A stretch of 29,054 bases of DNA from an uncultured SAR324 cluster bacterium. Its GTDB lineage: Bacteria; SAR324; NAC60-12. The stretch spans positions 1 to 29,054 of the forward strand of contig CABXOR010000020.1 in NCBI GenBank assembly GCA_902513935.1, in the 5' to 3' direction. A model generated the notes under the pieces. That model did no database searches. It had not been told where the DNA came from and worked only from the letters and a program-made list of their open reading frames with translations. Positions within the stretch are counted from its first letter, which is position 1, and each line of letters opens with the position of its first letter. A program made the position numbers and the translations under genes. This document shows positions 7,861-15,067 of the stretch, one piece after another.

Positions 7861-8490
7861 CTTGTATCAACAAAGCAACTGAAGTTTTAGCACTTTATTT
7901 TACTAGCACAATTTAGTCCTTAATTGCTGAAATTGAGTCAAATTTTTATCTTCAAGCGAATAACCAGAATTTTTGATAATGTTTCTGTTGATTGCCTAGT
8001 GGGAGTTAATCAGTGGAAATGACGGGGCTTGGTTGTGGAGGAATCTCCACGTGGAGTATTAAATTACTCGGAAAAAAAAATTTATTCTTCCTTTATCGTT
8101 TTCTTTTTTCCGAAATCCCGTAGTGATGCACACAAAACGAACCAATAAAAACGAAGCTGATTGAGAAAACCTTTTCTTTTGGAAAGTTCATCATATTTTT
8201 CTATACCACAAACTGTTTTGATATTCTTTTTCATTTGATCTGTTCAGAATTTTTAAAAAATGGTTAAATATATTGTGCAGCTTAGAGACATCGTTTGACG
8301 AAATAAGGGCATAAATTAGTATTGATTTAACTATACATGTTTTAGGGATTAATTCTGTGTATTGCTTCACAGAAAAGAAAAAGTCCCTATGGAGTTGCGC
8401 TTCCAATTTTGACCTTTAAACTGCATTTATCTTCAGTAACATTCTATTTTTTATATTTTCCCTTCCTAATACGGTTAATAATTAAGGGAT
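7861..8490. other. Intergenic region with palindrome and long inverted repeat
   Basis: I see no convincing gene here. GTGGAG-GAAT-CTCCAC at 8035-8050 is a perfect 6-bp stem. It overlaps a perfect 12-base palindrome CTCCACGTGGAG at 8045-8056, so two alternative hairpins are possible. Just downstream, TCGGAAAAAA at 8068-8077 is mirrored by TTTTTTCCGA at 8104-8113, a perfect 10-bp inverted repeat with a 26-base spacer. The remainder is AT-rich. Confidence 0.6.
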
Positions 8491-8610
8491 CTATTGATCT
8501 ACTACAATTCGAAATCCGAATTGGTTGGTAGTACTGTCGGGCCTCACGTGTTCTGCGGATGTTTCAGCGCATGCACAATACCGCGTAATTCTGAAAGCAC
8601 ACGCGTTCAC
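8491..8610 (-). pseudogene. C-terminal remnant of a formylglycine-generating-enzyme (SUMF1)-like protein
   Basis: Read on the minus strand, this frame gives about 39 residues with R-Y-C-A-C-A-E-T-S-A, then H-V-R-P-D, and ends F-G-F-R-I-V-V-D-Q-stop. The spacing of Arg/Cys-Ala, P-D and G-F-R-I-V is that of the last segment of FGE-sulfatase-domain proteins, whose members activate sulfatases or form other domain fusions. No start or N-terminal part exists: upstream in the same DNA another frame carries a different protein fragment. The piece was probably left by a recombination that joined two truncated genes. Confidence 0.5.
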
Positions 8611-8825
8611 CCTATAAGCGGATAGCCGGAATGTGTGCCACGTCCGATATCCGAAAGCAATTCATGATCATGGTCGGGGCGAATCACGACCGCATGATCA
8701 ATGCGGCAGGTTTGACGGCGGTGAGATTCTTCATCTAATTGACTCTTTTCGATTCTCGAATTAAGAAAAGTGAGATTGGATCGAACGACAATTCCATATT
8801 CTAGTCCTTTCCCCAGGCCATATTC
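8607..8825 (-). pseudogene. Fragment of a mannonate dehydratase (UxuA)-like gene
   Basis: The minus-strand frame is open for 72 codons and includes H-A-V-V-I-R-P-D-H-D-H-E-L-L followed by G-R-G-T-H-S-G-Y-P-L-I-G, where it stops. R-P-D-H-x-H-x-L-L-D-D and P-G-Y-P-L-I-G-R-L-x-G are, from memory, features of the C-terminal part of one UxuA (D-mannonate dehydratase) clade, which acts in glucuronate breakdown. The stop falls exactly where the family would continue R-L-x-G-L, and a different protein tail begins in another frame. The upstream part is weaker and there is no start. I read it as a truncated relic, not a gene. Confidence 0.5.
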
Positions 8826-8864
8826 CTACTGAGATTATCCAGGCCGCAATCACAGACTGGCCTC

Positions 8865-9641
8865 TCAGCAGGAATTTTTAGGCATTATGAGGCTTCGATT
8901 ATTGAGCCGTACTTGCCTTGTCTGCTGGTAGGACTCCAGATTTCCGATGTCCCACCATAAACCAGCTGGAATATGCCAAGCCCTGCAATTTCGCTCTTGG
9001 GCTAACCATACCATCAAGTGTCCTGGGGAATCTGGACTCCCACCTTGATCCAAATATTGACTCAATAATTCGGGAAGATCCGGCGGCAATAGATACGCAC
9101 CAATGGCCGAGTATGGAGAAGATGGATTGTCTGGTTTTTCTCGAACCTGCTTTATGTAGCCCTTAGAATCCAGACTAACTTCGGAATATCGGTTGGGCGG
9201 AATGGAACCTTCTATTTTTCGAACCATAAAAAGTGGTTGCTTCAGATTTTCAGCTTGCCTACGAACCACTTCAGAAAGTGAAAAGTCCATGAGATTGTCG
9301 CCAGCAAGGACCATCCATGGACTCAAAGTAGAAGATCGGAAACCTTGATCCAGCAACAAACGCAAATCCGCAAGAGCACCTGGAGCTTCTTTTGCCTCTT
9401 GGGCTTCGTTGACAACAACTTCCACCGGGAATTCTTGGCTAAATGCCCAGTCTTCAAACTCCGCTTGGAATCGAGCATTCACAACTACCGCGGCCTCTTC
9501 AATAACTCCTGTTTCCAAAGCCTGAAACAATAATCGAGTGAGTAAAGTCTGCCCCTGGATTTCCAACAATGGTTTAGGACGATTCCTCGTTAAGGGATAC
9601 ATCCGAGTGGCAAAGCCCGCTGCGAGGAGGGCCAGTTTCAA
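8865..9641 (-). CDS. Sugar-phosphate nucleotidyltransferase
   Basis: This 258-residue protein starts with L-A-L-L-A-A-G-F-A-T-R-M-Y-P-L-T and P-K-P-L-L-E-I, the nucleotide-binding signature of NTP-transferase (RfbA/GlmU-like) enzymes. It also has L-A-G-D-N-L-M-D (metal-binding Asp), V-R-E-K-P and a G-A-Y-L-L strand. The family makes NDP-sugars from sugar 1-phosphates and NTP; which sugar cannot be read off. The frame stays open upstream to 9794, but that extra 51-residue stretch is Arg/Cys-rich and unlike the family. I take the TTG at 9641 as the start: it overlaps the kinase stop as TTGA and has AAAGAGG a few bases before it. With the kinase it could form a two-step kinase plus pyrophosphorylase salvage route (inference). 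Confidence 0.82.
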   Translation of the reverse strand: MKLALLAAGFATRMYPLTRNRPKPLLEIQGQTLLTRLLFQALETGVIEEAAVVVNARFQAEFEDWAFSQEFPVEVVVNEAQEAKEAPGALADLRLLLDQGFRSSTLSPWMVLAGDNLMDFSLSEVVRRQAENLKQPLFMVRKIEGSIPPNRYSEVSLDSKGYIKQVREKPDNPSSPYSAIGAYLLPPDLPELLSQYLDQGGSPDSPGHLMVWLAQERNCRAWHIPAGLWWDIGNLESYQQTRQVRLNNRSLIMPKNSC

Positions 9642-10525
9642 AAGACCTCTTTGAACAGTTGAGGCTCGACCACGGTAATTCCTGCACCCTTTGCATCCAC
9701 TTCTAATGCCGACCATTCTTCTTTGCATTTCATCAGAGCAAGGACCGCCCCTCCTGAACCACACAGTTTGGCCGCGGATCCGTGCCGCCTGCACAGATTG
9801 ATCATTGCTTGATCTTCTTCATGAATCGAAAAAAGAGAAGCACGTAATTCAAAGTTTCGATCAATGCATTCCGCAAGTGTGGAAATATCCCCAGCCAACA
9901 AAGCAACGCGTCCTTGCTCCACCAGAGGTCTATAGGCATCCATGACTCTTTTTATCTGAGGATCTCCGCGACTCCAACGCTCCATGATCGGAGCATGAAC
10001 AGACCCACTGGGTCGACCAGGTTTTGAAGAAATCAAAACCCTTAAAGATGGAAGTGTGTTAATTGGCAGCACTTCAGTTTTATTTCCTGAAAAATCCATC
10101 CATAGGAACTCCTCTTGAGCTTGAATCCAACGATCCATAGGACCCGCAATGATGCCGAGGTGTTCCTGTTCTACTGCCAAAGTTGCATCAGCCAAGGATC
10201 TCCATGTCCATTGGAACCCAAGTGCTTTCCCCATAGCTCTCAATGCTGCCATCACCAGAGCGCTGGATCCTCCCAAACCAGCTTGCAGAGGAATGTCGGA
10301 GATGAATCTCAAACTAAACTTTTGTTTGACCGTATGATGTTGGGAAAAAACTTCTCTGGTAGCTTGGAGAAGAGGTATTTCTTCAGTTGTAGAAATACTA
10401 GGATCCAAGAACACCTTTGCCTGCCAATTCCAAATGGGGAACCCCAAACCAAAACCTCCGTAAATGTCAGAAGGGTTCCCTATCAGGCTGACACGAGGCT
10501 GAGCAGTTGAAAAAGATTGTTTCAT
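9638..10525 (-). CDS. GHMP-family sugar kinase, glucuronokinase-like
   Basis: This 295-residue protein shows the three GHMP kinase motifs: P-R-V-S-L-I-G-N-P-S-D near the N-terminus, the phosphate-binding P-L-Q-A-G-L-G-G-S-S-A-L in the first third, and A-K-L-C-G-S-G-G-A-V-L-A-L near the C-terminus. The L-I-G-N-P-S-D form resembles glucuronokinases more than galactokinases or mevalonate kinases. The likely reaction is ATP-dependent phosphorylation of a sugar or sugar acid at C1, feeding the coupled nucleotidyltransferase. An ATG at 10525 preceded by AAGGAG (spacing only three bases) is preferred over an in-frame TTG at 10543, because the family starts close to the P-R-V strand. The stop overlaps the next gene by four bases. 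Its GC content is higher than in the genes to the left. Confidence 0.78.
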   Translation of the reverse strand: MKQSFSTAQPRVSLIGNPSDIYGGFGLGFPIWNWQAKVFLDPSISTTEEIPLLQATREVFSQHHTVKQKFSLRFISDIPLQAGLGGSSALVMAALRAMGKALGFQWTWRSLADATLAVEQEHLGIIAGPMDRWIQAQEEFLWMDFSGNKTEVLPINTLPSLRVLISSKPGRPSGSVHAPIMERWSRGDPQIKRVMDAYRPLVEQGRVALLAGDISTLAECIDRNFELRASLFSIHEEDQAMINLCRRHGSAAKLCGSGGAVLALMKCKEEWSALEVDAKGAGITVVEPQLFKEVF

Positions 10526-10532
10526 CAACTCC

Positions 10533-10601
10533 TTAGACTCCAAGCATCTCCAACATATCTGGATTCAATTCCCGAGGATTGCCAATAGCACCAATTTCTA
10601 A
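10533..10601 (-). pseudogene. C-terminal remnant of an unidentified gene upstream of the kinase
   Basis: The minus-strand frame gives 22 residues, L-E-I-G-A-I-G-N-P-R-E-L-N-P-D-M-L-E-M-L-G-V, then TAA seven bases before the kinase ATG. It reads like a genuine C-terminus and has the same higher GC as the kinase, but a stop lies directly upstream at 10602 and the AT-rich non-coding sequence begins there. This suggests the operon's first gene was cut away. I do not recognise the family. Confidence 0.35.
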
Positions 10602-11307
10602 TTAGTCTTGAGTCCAATAAAATTTTCCAATTCATTTCTTAACATAAACTTAATTCGATTACTATCAGGGATAGTTTGATTATTAATTACTTTTTCCCAA
10701 ACCAAATTTTTAAGGATATCAAAAAACAATTGCATGTTCAAACCTTCTTCATGGAGCGACAATTTTTGTGTCTATTTTAATAATTCTCATATTTATCTCA
10801 TTTAACACATTGGTGGTTAAAGCAAAAAAACTTATTAAAAAGATCTTATCTATACCCTTACTCTTTACTACGAATTTTAACTAATACCGTCCCTTCCTGG
10901 AAGAATTCGGTTCAAGTGAAATTTTATCTAGTATCCAGATCCTGTCGCACCCGAATTATTTTGAGGTTGGCACTTATGACTACATGCTAATCTGCCTCAT
11001 TTCCTGATTCAGAGAGAAGCCAAAAGTAAAATACCACTTTCCCACAACGTGTTTGGCTGTAATGGAGCCACAAGATTTTAATTTCCGGGAGATTCTAGCC
11101 GTAACTGACCCACAAACGGTAGTTGAAGATCTGAAATTGTTTCTTGACTCATTTCGATTTACCTATTACTTTTAAAGGATAATTGATCGAATATATAAGA
11201 TATTGTAGCTTATTATCATGAATTTTAATGTTGTAGCGCTGAAAAGATTTAACTACTTAAAAATGGCTAATCCATCTATGATTCATAATATCTGGAGGGC
11301 CAACTGA
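10602..11307. other. AT-rich intergenic region with an interrupted reading frame
   Basis: About 700 bases separate the minus-strand sugar kinase from the plus-strand operon, so the operon promoter should lie here. I cannot place convincing -35 and -10 boxes; the stretch at 11170-11260 is AT-rich enough. A plus-strand frame from 10885 to 11175 reads 96 codons with a single TGA at 11005. Its second half can begin at the ATG at 11062 (37 residues, M-E-P-Q-D-F-N-F-R-E-I-L). It may be a decayed gene or chance; no family is recognised and no ribosome binding site is seen. Confidence 0.4.
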
Positions 11308-11316
11308 ATGATCTGA
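11294..11316 (+). promoter_or_regulatory. Strong Shine-Dalgarno and two-codon upstream ORF before the operon
   Basis: GGAGGG at 11294-11299 is ideally spaced (eight bases) for the ATG at 11308, but that ATG opens only ATG-ATC-TGA. The next ATG, at 11322, begins the first real gene and lies five bases past this stop in another frame. It is 22 bases from the Shine-Dalgarno, too far for direct use. Translation may therefore reach the first gene by termination and re-initiation, or a non-standard CTG start may be used. Confidence 0.45.
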
Positions 11317-11321
11317 ACAAA

Positions 11322-12128
11322 ATGAATCCAGACTCCAATCGATTCAAACAACTCGAATCACTAGCCAAAAAACTGGGGCAAGCCTGGACTGAAAACACCA
11401 TGATTGAAGGGCCAGATGATTTTGAAATACCACATTCCAGAGAAGAGGCTTATTTTGTCCAAGATCATATGGCAAAGTTTATTGGTAAGGATATTTCAGG
11501 CTGGAAAGTAGGAGCGACTAGTGCCAAAATGCGTGAACTGGATGGGCATGATGATGTCATACCAGGAAGAATCTTCTCACAAGTTACTTTCTTAGGCCCC
11601 ATACAAAAGCTTCATATTAATCAATTTCCCAACGCTCGTGTAGAAACTGAGTTCGCTTTCCGGCTCAATGAAGACATTCCGATTCGTGACCAAAACTGGA
11701 GAGTGTCGGATATAGAAAACAAAGTAAGTATGCATCCTGCTGTTGAAATAATTGGAAACCGTCATCAGCTAGATAATGCGACCAAAGCAGAAAAATCGCT
11801 TATGACCATTGCAGACAATGGTGGTGGAATAGGATTTGTTTTTGGATCAGCCTTTCATGACTGGAAAAATCTCAATTTCCGGAACCATTCCATATGTCTC
11901 CAGGTGGACGATAATCCTGCTGCAGAAAACTTTTTGGGAGATATGCGTTGTCAACCTTTGGAAGCGATGACTAGCCTGGTCAACCACCTCTCCAGCAGGG
12001 ATATTTCATTGAGGAAAGGTGACTTCGTTTCAACTGGTGCTGCTACAGTGCCCCAGCAATTTATAAAGGGTTCTTGTGTGAATGCAAATTTCGGGATCAT
12101 CGGTAACATTCAACTCACCTTCGTCTGA
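11322..12128 (+). CDS. 2-keto-4-pentenoate hydratase (MhpD)-like, FAH superfamily protein
   Basis: This 268-residue protein has the MhpD/HpaH layout: an N-terminal helical part (L-A-K-K-L-G-Q-A-W), E-A-Y-F-V-Q-D-H-M, the signature G-W-K-V-G-A-T-S, and the metal-binding region V-E-T-E-F-A-F, where the acidic residues coordinate Mg2+. Further on come H-P-A-V-E-I-I, D-N-G-G-G and K-G-D-F-V-S-T-G-A. Members add water to 2-hydroxy-dienoates or decarboxylate related oxo-acids in ring-cleavage pathways. No ring-cleavage dioxygenase is in the window, so the actual substrate is open. It is the first gene of the ten-gene plus-strand operon, with the next gene starting 18 bases after its stop. The start is the ATG at 11322; its ribosome binding site is unusual (see the two-codon ORF just upstream). 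Confidence 0.82.
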   Translation: MNPDSNRFKQLESLAKKLGQAWTENTMIEGPDDFEIPHSREEAYFVQDHMAKFIGKDISGWKVGATSAKMRELDGHDDVIPGRIFSQVTFLGPIQKLHINQFPNARVETEFAFRLNEDIPIRDQNWRVSDIENKVSMHPAVEIIGNRHQLDNATKAEKSLMTIADNGGGIGFVFGSAFHDWKNLNFRNHSICLQVDDNPAAENFLGDMRCQPLEAMTSLVNHLSSRDISLRKGDFVSTGAATVPQQFIKGSCVNANFGIIGNIQLTFV

Positions 12129-12146
12129 TCCTTACCTATTAAAAAA

Positions 12147-13094
12147 ATGAAGAAAAAAAATACAGATATTGCTATTGTCGGGGCAGGCGGCATGGGTGCT
12201 CTTTTCGGTTCGATTCTATCAGAGAATGGACTTGATGTCGTGCTCATAGATCCCAACCGTGAACACGTTGAATCTATTGAATCAAATGGTTTGAAGATAG
12301 AGGGTTTTGGAGGAAATCGTACCGTCCAAATTCCTGCGATTTCTGATGCCTCGGAACTTGAATCGGCAAACCTCCTTTTTTTCCAGTGCAAGGCCCAAGG
12401 TACACGTGATGCCTCCAGATCAATTCGTCATCTCCTCCATGAAAACAGTGTTTGTATCAGCTTCCAGAATGGATTGGGTAATGAAGAAGTCATTGCAGAG
12501 GAAGTTGGCGCAGAAAAAGTCCTCGGGGGTCTGACGGCAATGGCAGGCCTGCTTCTGGGGCCTGGAAGAATCCGTGATTTTTCAAGAGTACCATCATACA
12601 TTGGGGAGATGCATGGAGGTTCATCGGAACGTGTTGCCAGCATTGCAGAAAAGCTCACTTGTTCCGGACTTGAAACTCATACCTCAGAAGACATTTTTCA
12701 CGAGATATGGAAAAAGCTGCTGGGAAACATTTCGATGAGTGCCGTTTCCGGATTGACAAATCTAACCTCCGCAACGATTATGAGCATTCCGGAATTGAAA
12801 CCTGTCTGCCTCCAGGCCATGGAGGAAGCATTTAAAGTTGCGGTAGCATCTGGAATTTCACTTGACCGTGAAGCGGTTCTGCGTGGTATGGAACTAATTT
12901 CTCAGTCTGGAGGAACGGGAGACAACAAGTCATCTTTGTGTGTTGACCTCTTGAACCACAGGGAAACGGAAGTTGATTCAATCTATGGCGGAGTGATCAA
13001 ATTAGCAGAAGAAAAAGGAATCGGGACTCCAACCCTGAAGGTCTTGCATGCCCTGGTTAAAGGGGTAGAACAAAATTTTACAAGAGACATTTGA
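12147..13094 (+). CDS. Ketopantoate reductase (PanE/ApbA)-family oxidoreductase
   Basis: This 315-residue protein begins with the Rossmann motif I-A-I-V-G-A-G-G-M-G-A-L-F-G for NAD(P)H. It has F-Q-N-G-L-G-N-E-E in the middle, the catalytic lysine region H-E-I-W-K-K-L-L-G-N, and a C-terminal part with K-S-S-L-C-V-D and E-V-D-S-I-Y-G-G. These match 2-dehydropantoate 2-reductase, which reduces ketopantoate for pantothenate synthesis. The same fold is widely reused for other 2-keto acids. Because it sits in a catabolic operon away from other pan genes, a role on a different 2-oxo/2-hydroxy acid is at least as likely. No clear Shine-Dalgarno precedes the ATG. Its TGA overlaps the next gene's ATG as TGATG. 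Confidence 0.85.
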   Translation: MKKKNTDIAIVGAGGMGALFGSILSENGLDVVLIDPNREHVESIESNGLKIEGFGGNRTVQIPAISDASELESANLLFFQCKAQGTRDASRSIRHLLHENSVCISFQNGLGNEEVIAEEVGAEKVLGGLTAMAGLLLGPGRIRDFSRVPSYIGEMHGGSSERVASIAEKLTCSGLETHTSEDIFHEIWKKLLGNISMSAVSGLTNLTSATIMSIPELKPVCLQAMEEAFKVAVASGISLDREAVLRGMELISQSGGTGDNKSSLCVDLLNHRETEVDSIYGGVIKLAEEKGIGTPTLKVLHALVKGVEQNFTRDI

Positions 13095-13879
13095 TGAAAC
13101 CATTCAAGAACAAAACAGCTTTTGTTACAGGCGCATCAAAAGGGATCGGATATGCTTGTGCTTTGCGTCTAGCTGAAGGTGGTGCTAACGTTTTCCTTTC
13201 TTCCTCCAATGAGGAAAGACTCAGGAAAGCATCCCAGGAAATTAACAAAAAAACAGGAGTTGAGGTAGGATTTCATGCGTCTGATCTAAGGCAGTTGAAT
13301 GGCTGTATTGAAGCAGTAGACAACTTAATAGATACTTTTGGAGGCTTTGACATCCTGATTAATTCTGCCGGTGCAACCAAAGGGGGTATATTCCCTGATC
13401 AGCCTGATGAGGAGATGGTAGATGGGTTTGCTTTGAAATTCTTTTCTGCGGTAAGGATTTGCCGGTTGCTCTGGCCTGAATTAAAAAAGTCAAACGGCTG
13501 CGTTGTTAACATCGTGGGGGGTTTTGCCCGTACTCCAGCAAGTGATTTCATTGTTGGTGGAGTTGTTAATGCTGCACTGGCTAATTTTTCAAAAGCACTG
13601 GCCAACCAGGGATTGAAGGACGACGTCAATGTGAACTGGATTCATCCTGGGTTAACAGAAACGGAGCGACTTGAAACCACATTCGAAACACGTGCAGATC
13701 AGCAGAACCGGTCGGTTGAAGAGATCCGAGAAGAAATGGTCATTGCAGAAGGTATACGAAGGTTGGGAAAACCGGAAGATGTTGCTGAATTGGTGACGTT
13801 TCTCTGCAGTTCTCAGGCTCGGCATATTCATGGAACTGGAATCTCTGTAGATGGAGGAGGAAGCAAGGGATATTACTGA
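13094..13879 (+). CDS. Short-chain dehydrogenase/reductase homologue lacking the catalytic residues
   Basis: This 261-residue protein has the SDR cofactor motif T-G-A-S-K-G-I-G (residues 12-19) and the C-terminal G-T-G-I-S-V-D-G-G-G. The active site is abnormal. Where SDRs have Ser, Tyr-x-x-x-Lys, this protein reads V-N-I-V-G-G and S-D-F-I-V-G-G-V-V-N-A-A-L: Asn139 or a neighbour at the Ser position, Phe152 for Tyr and Gly156 for Lys. From memory, some SDR subgroups with a G-x-x-x-N-A-A-L segment lack the Lys but keep the Tyr. It could bind NAD(P) without classical chemistry, act structurally, or use a different mechanism. An in-frame TTG at 13091 is possible, but the ATG in the TGATG overlap is preferred. 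It overlaps both neighbours. Confidence 0.82.
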   Translation: MKPFKNKTAFVTGASKGIGYACALRLAEGGANVFLSSSNEERLRKASQEINKKTGVEVGFHASDLRQLNGCIEAVDNLIDTFGGFDILINSAGATKGGIFPDQPDEEMVDGFALKFFSAVRICRLLWPELKKSNGCVVNIVGGFARTPASDFIVGGVVNAALANFSKALANQGLKDDVNVNWIHPGLTETERLETTFETRADQQNRSVEEIREEMVIAEGIRRLGKPEDVAELVTFLCSSQARHIHGTGISVDGGGSKGYY

Positions 13880-15057
13880 TGAATTTTGACCTTACCCATG
13901 AGCAGAAGATGCTGGTCCAGACTATCCGAGATTTCATTGAAGCGGAACTGCTACCTCTTGAAAAGGAGGTAGAAGAATCGGGAAGTCTTGATCCGGAAAA
14001 AGCAAGGGAGATTCAGCAAAAATCCATGAAACTCGGACTTTACGCACTAAACGTTCCTGAATCCTTCGGTGGAGCCGGACTCTCCACCTTGGACTGGATG
14101 CTTGCCGAGGAGCAGTTTGGACACACTTCTGATATTCTTGTGCGCAGGGCTTTCGGTAATGTTTATGATCTTCTTTTCAAGGGAACAGAGGAACAGGTGG
14201 AACGCTGGTTGTTGCCCAGTGTGCTTGGTGAGAGGGTTTTCTCTATTGCCTTCACCGAGCCAGAAGCCGGGTCTGATGTGGCGGCGATAAAAACCAGGGC
14301 AGAACGTAGTTCAACAGGATGGACGATCAACGGTAAAAAGCATTTCATTTCAGATGGAGAATATTCGGATTTCTTCATCATCACTGCCAAAACTGATGCT
14401 GATGCAGGACACCATGGCATATCTACCTTCATCATCGACAAGGAAACACCGGGACTGTTAGTGGGCAGAGATCAACCCATGATGGGTCTACGAGGGACCA
14501 GCCATGTGGAACTATTCTTCGATGACGTCAAGTTGGGACCTGAAGCCCTTCTCGGCATAGAAGGAGAGGGGTTTAAACTGGCTCTTGAAACACTCGGACG
14601 GGTTCGGTTAGCACAAATTGGAGCAAGAGCAGTTGGAAAAGCGACCAGAATTCTTGATTTGACTGTAGATTATGCCAGACAGAGAAGTCAGTTTGGTAAC
14701 AGTATCGATCAGTTCCAGATGATTCAGCAGATGCTTGCAGACAGTGCGATCGAGATCAATTCTGCAAGACTGGCCCTGCTTCAAACAGCCTGGGAAGCAG
14801 ATCATGACAGGAATGTTTCCGCTCGGATATCAATGATCAAAGTCCAGGCAGCGGAAACCCTCTGCCGAGTAGCAGACCGTGCCGTTCAAATCTATGGAGG
14901 TCTGGGATACTGTAGGGACCTGCCAATAGAACGTTTCTATCGTGATGCCAGAATCTACCGCATCTATGATGGGACCTCAGAAATACATCGGATGATAGTT
15001 GCCCGTGCCATTTCCAAAGGAAATCTAAATCTATACAACATTAATTTTGCTTCGTGA
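13879..15057 (+). CDS. Acyl-CoA dehydrogenase
   Basis: This 392-residue flavoprotein follows the ACAD fold: an N-terminal helical domain (T-H-E-Q-K-M-L-V-Q-T-I-R-D-F), the FAD/substrate segment F-S-I-A-F-T-E-P-E-A-G-S-D, the middle beta-domain, and C-terminal Y-A-R-Q-R-S-Q-F-G and Q-I-Y-G-G-L-G-Y. It oxidises an acyl-CoA to the 2,3-enoyl-CoA and passes electrons to ETF. At the usual catalytic-base position (Y-E-G-T in medium-chain enzymes) it has Y-D-G-T, Asp364. Asp is found here in some bacterial ACADs and in ACADs whose base lies elsewhere, so chain specificity should not be inferred. It starts at the ATG of a TGATG overlap with the SDR gene. Confidence 0.9.
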   Translation: MNFDLTHEQKMLVQTIRDFIEAELLPLEKEVEESGSLDPEKAREIQQKSMKLGLYALNVPESFGGAGLSTLDWMLAEEQFGHTSDILVRRAFGNVYDLLFKGTEEQVERWLLPSVLGERVFSIAFTEPEAGSDVAAIKTRAERSSTGWTINGKKHFISDGEYSDFFIITAKTDADAGHHGISTFIIDKETPGLLVGRDQPMMGLRGTSHVELFFDDVKLGPEALLGIEGEGFKLALETLGRVRLAQIGARAVGKATRILDLTVDYARQRSQFGNSIDQFQMIQQMLADSAIEINSARLALLQTAWEADHDRNVSARISMIKVQAAETLCRVADRAVQIYGGLGYCRDLPIERFYRDARIYRIYDGTSEIHRMIVARAISKGNLNLYNINFAS

Positions 15058-15067
15058 GGATCTTTTA

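Noticed and set aside
8191..8406. 71-residue minus-strand frame
   Set aside because: It begins with TTG and has only a weak AAAGG upstream. The sequence resembles no family I know and lies among non-coding structures, so I could not support it as a gene.
9642..9794. N-terminal extension of the nucleotidyltransferase (51 extra residues)
   Set aside because: The extension is Arg/Cys-rich, lies wholly inside the kinase gene and precedes the family's normal first strand. The TTG at the TTGA overlap is the better start.
10115..10510. 131-residue plus-strand frame opposite the sugar kinase
   Set aside because: It is a shadow of the kinase gene, which has all three GHMP motifs; the plus-strand translation is Cys/Ser/Pro-rich with no domain.
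11175..11260. Sigma-70-type promoter for the ten-gene operon
   Set aside because: TTGATC and several TATAAT-like strings occur, but none combine with a 16-18 base spacer convincingly in this AT-rich stretch.
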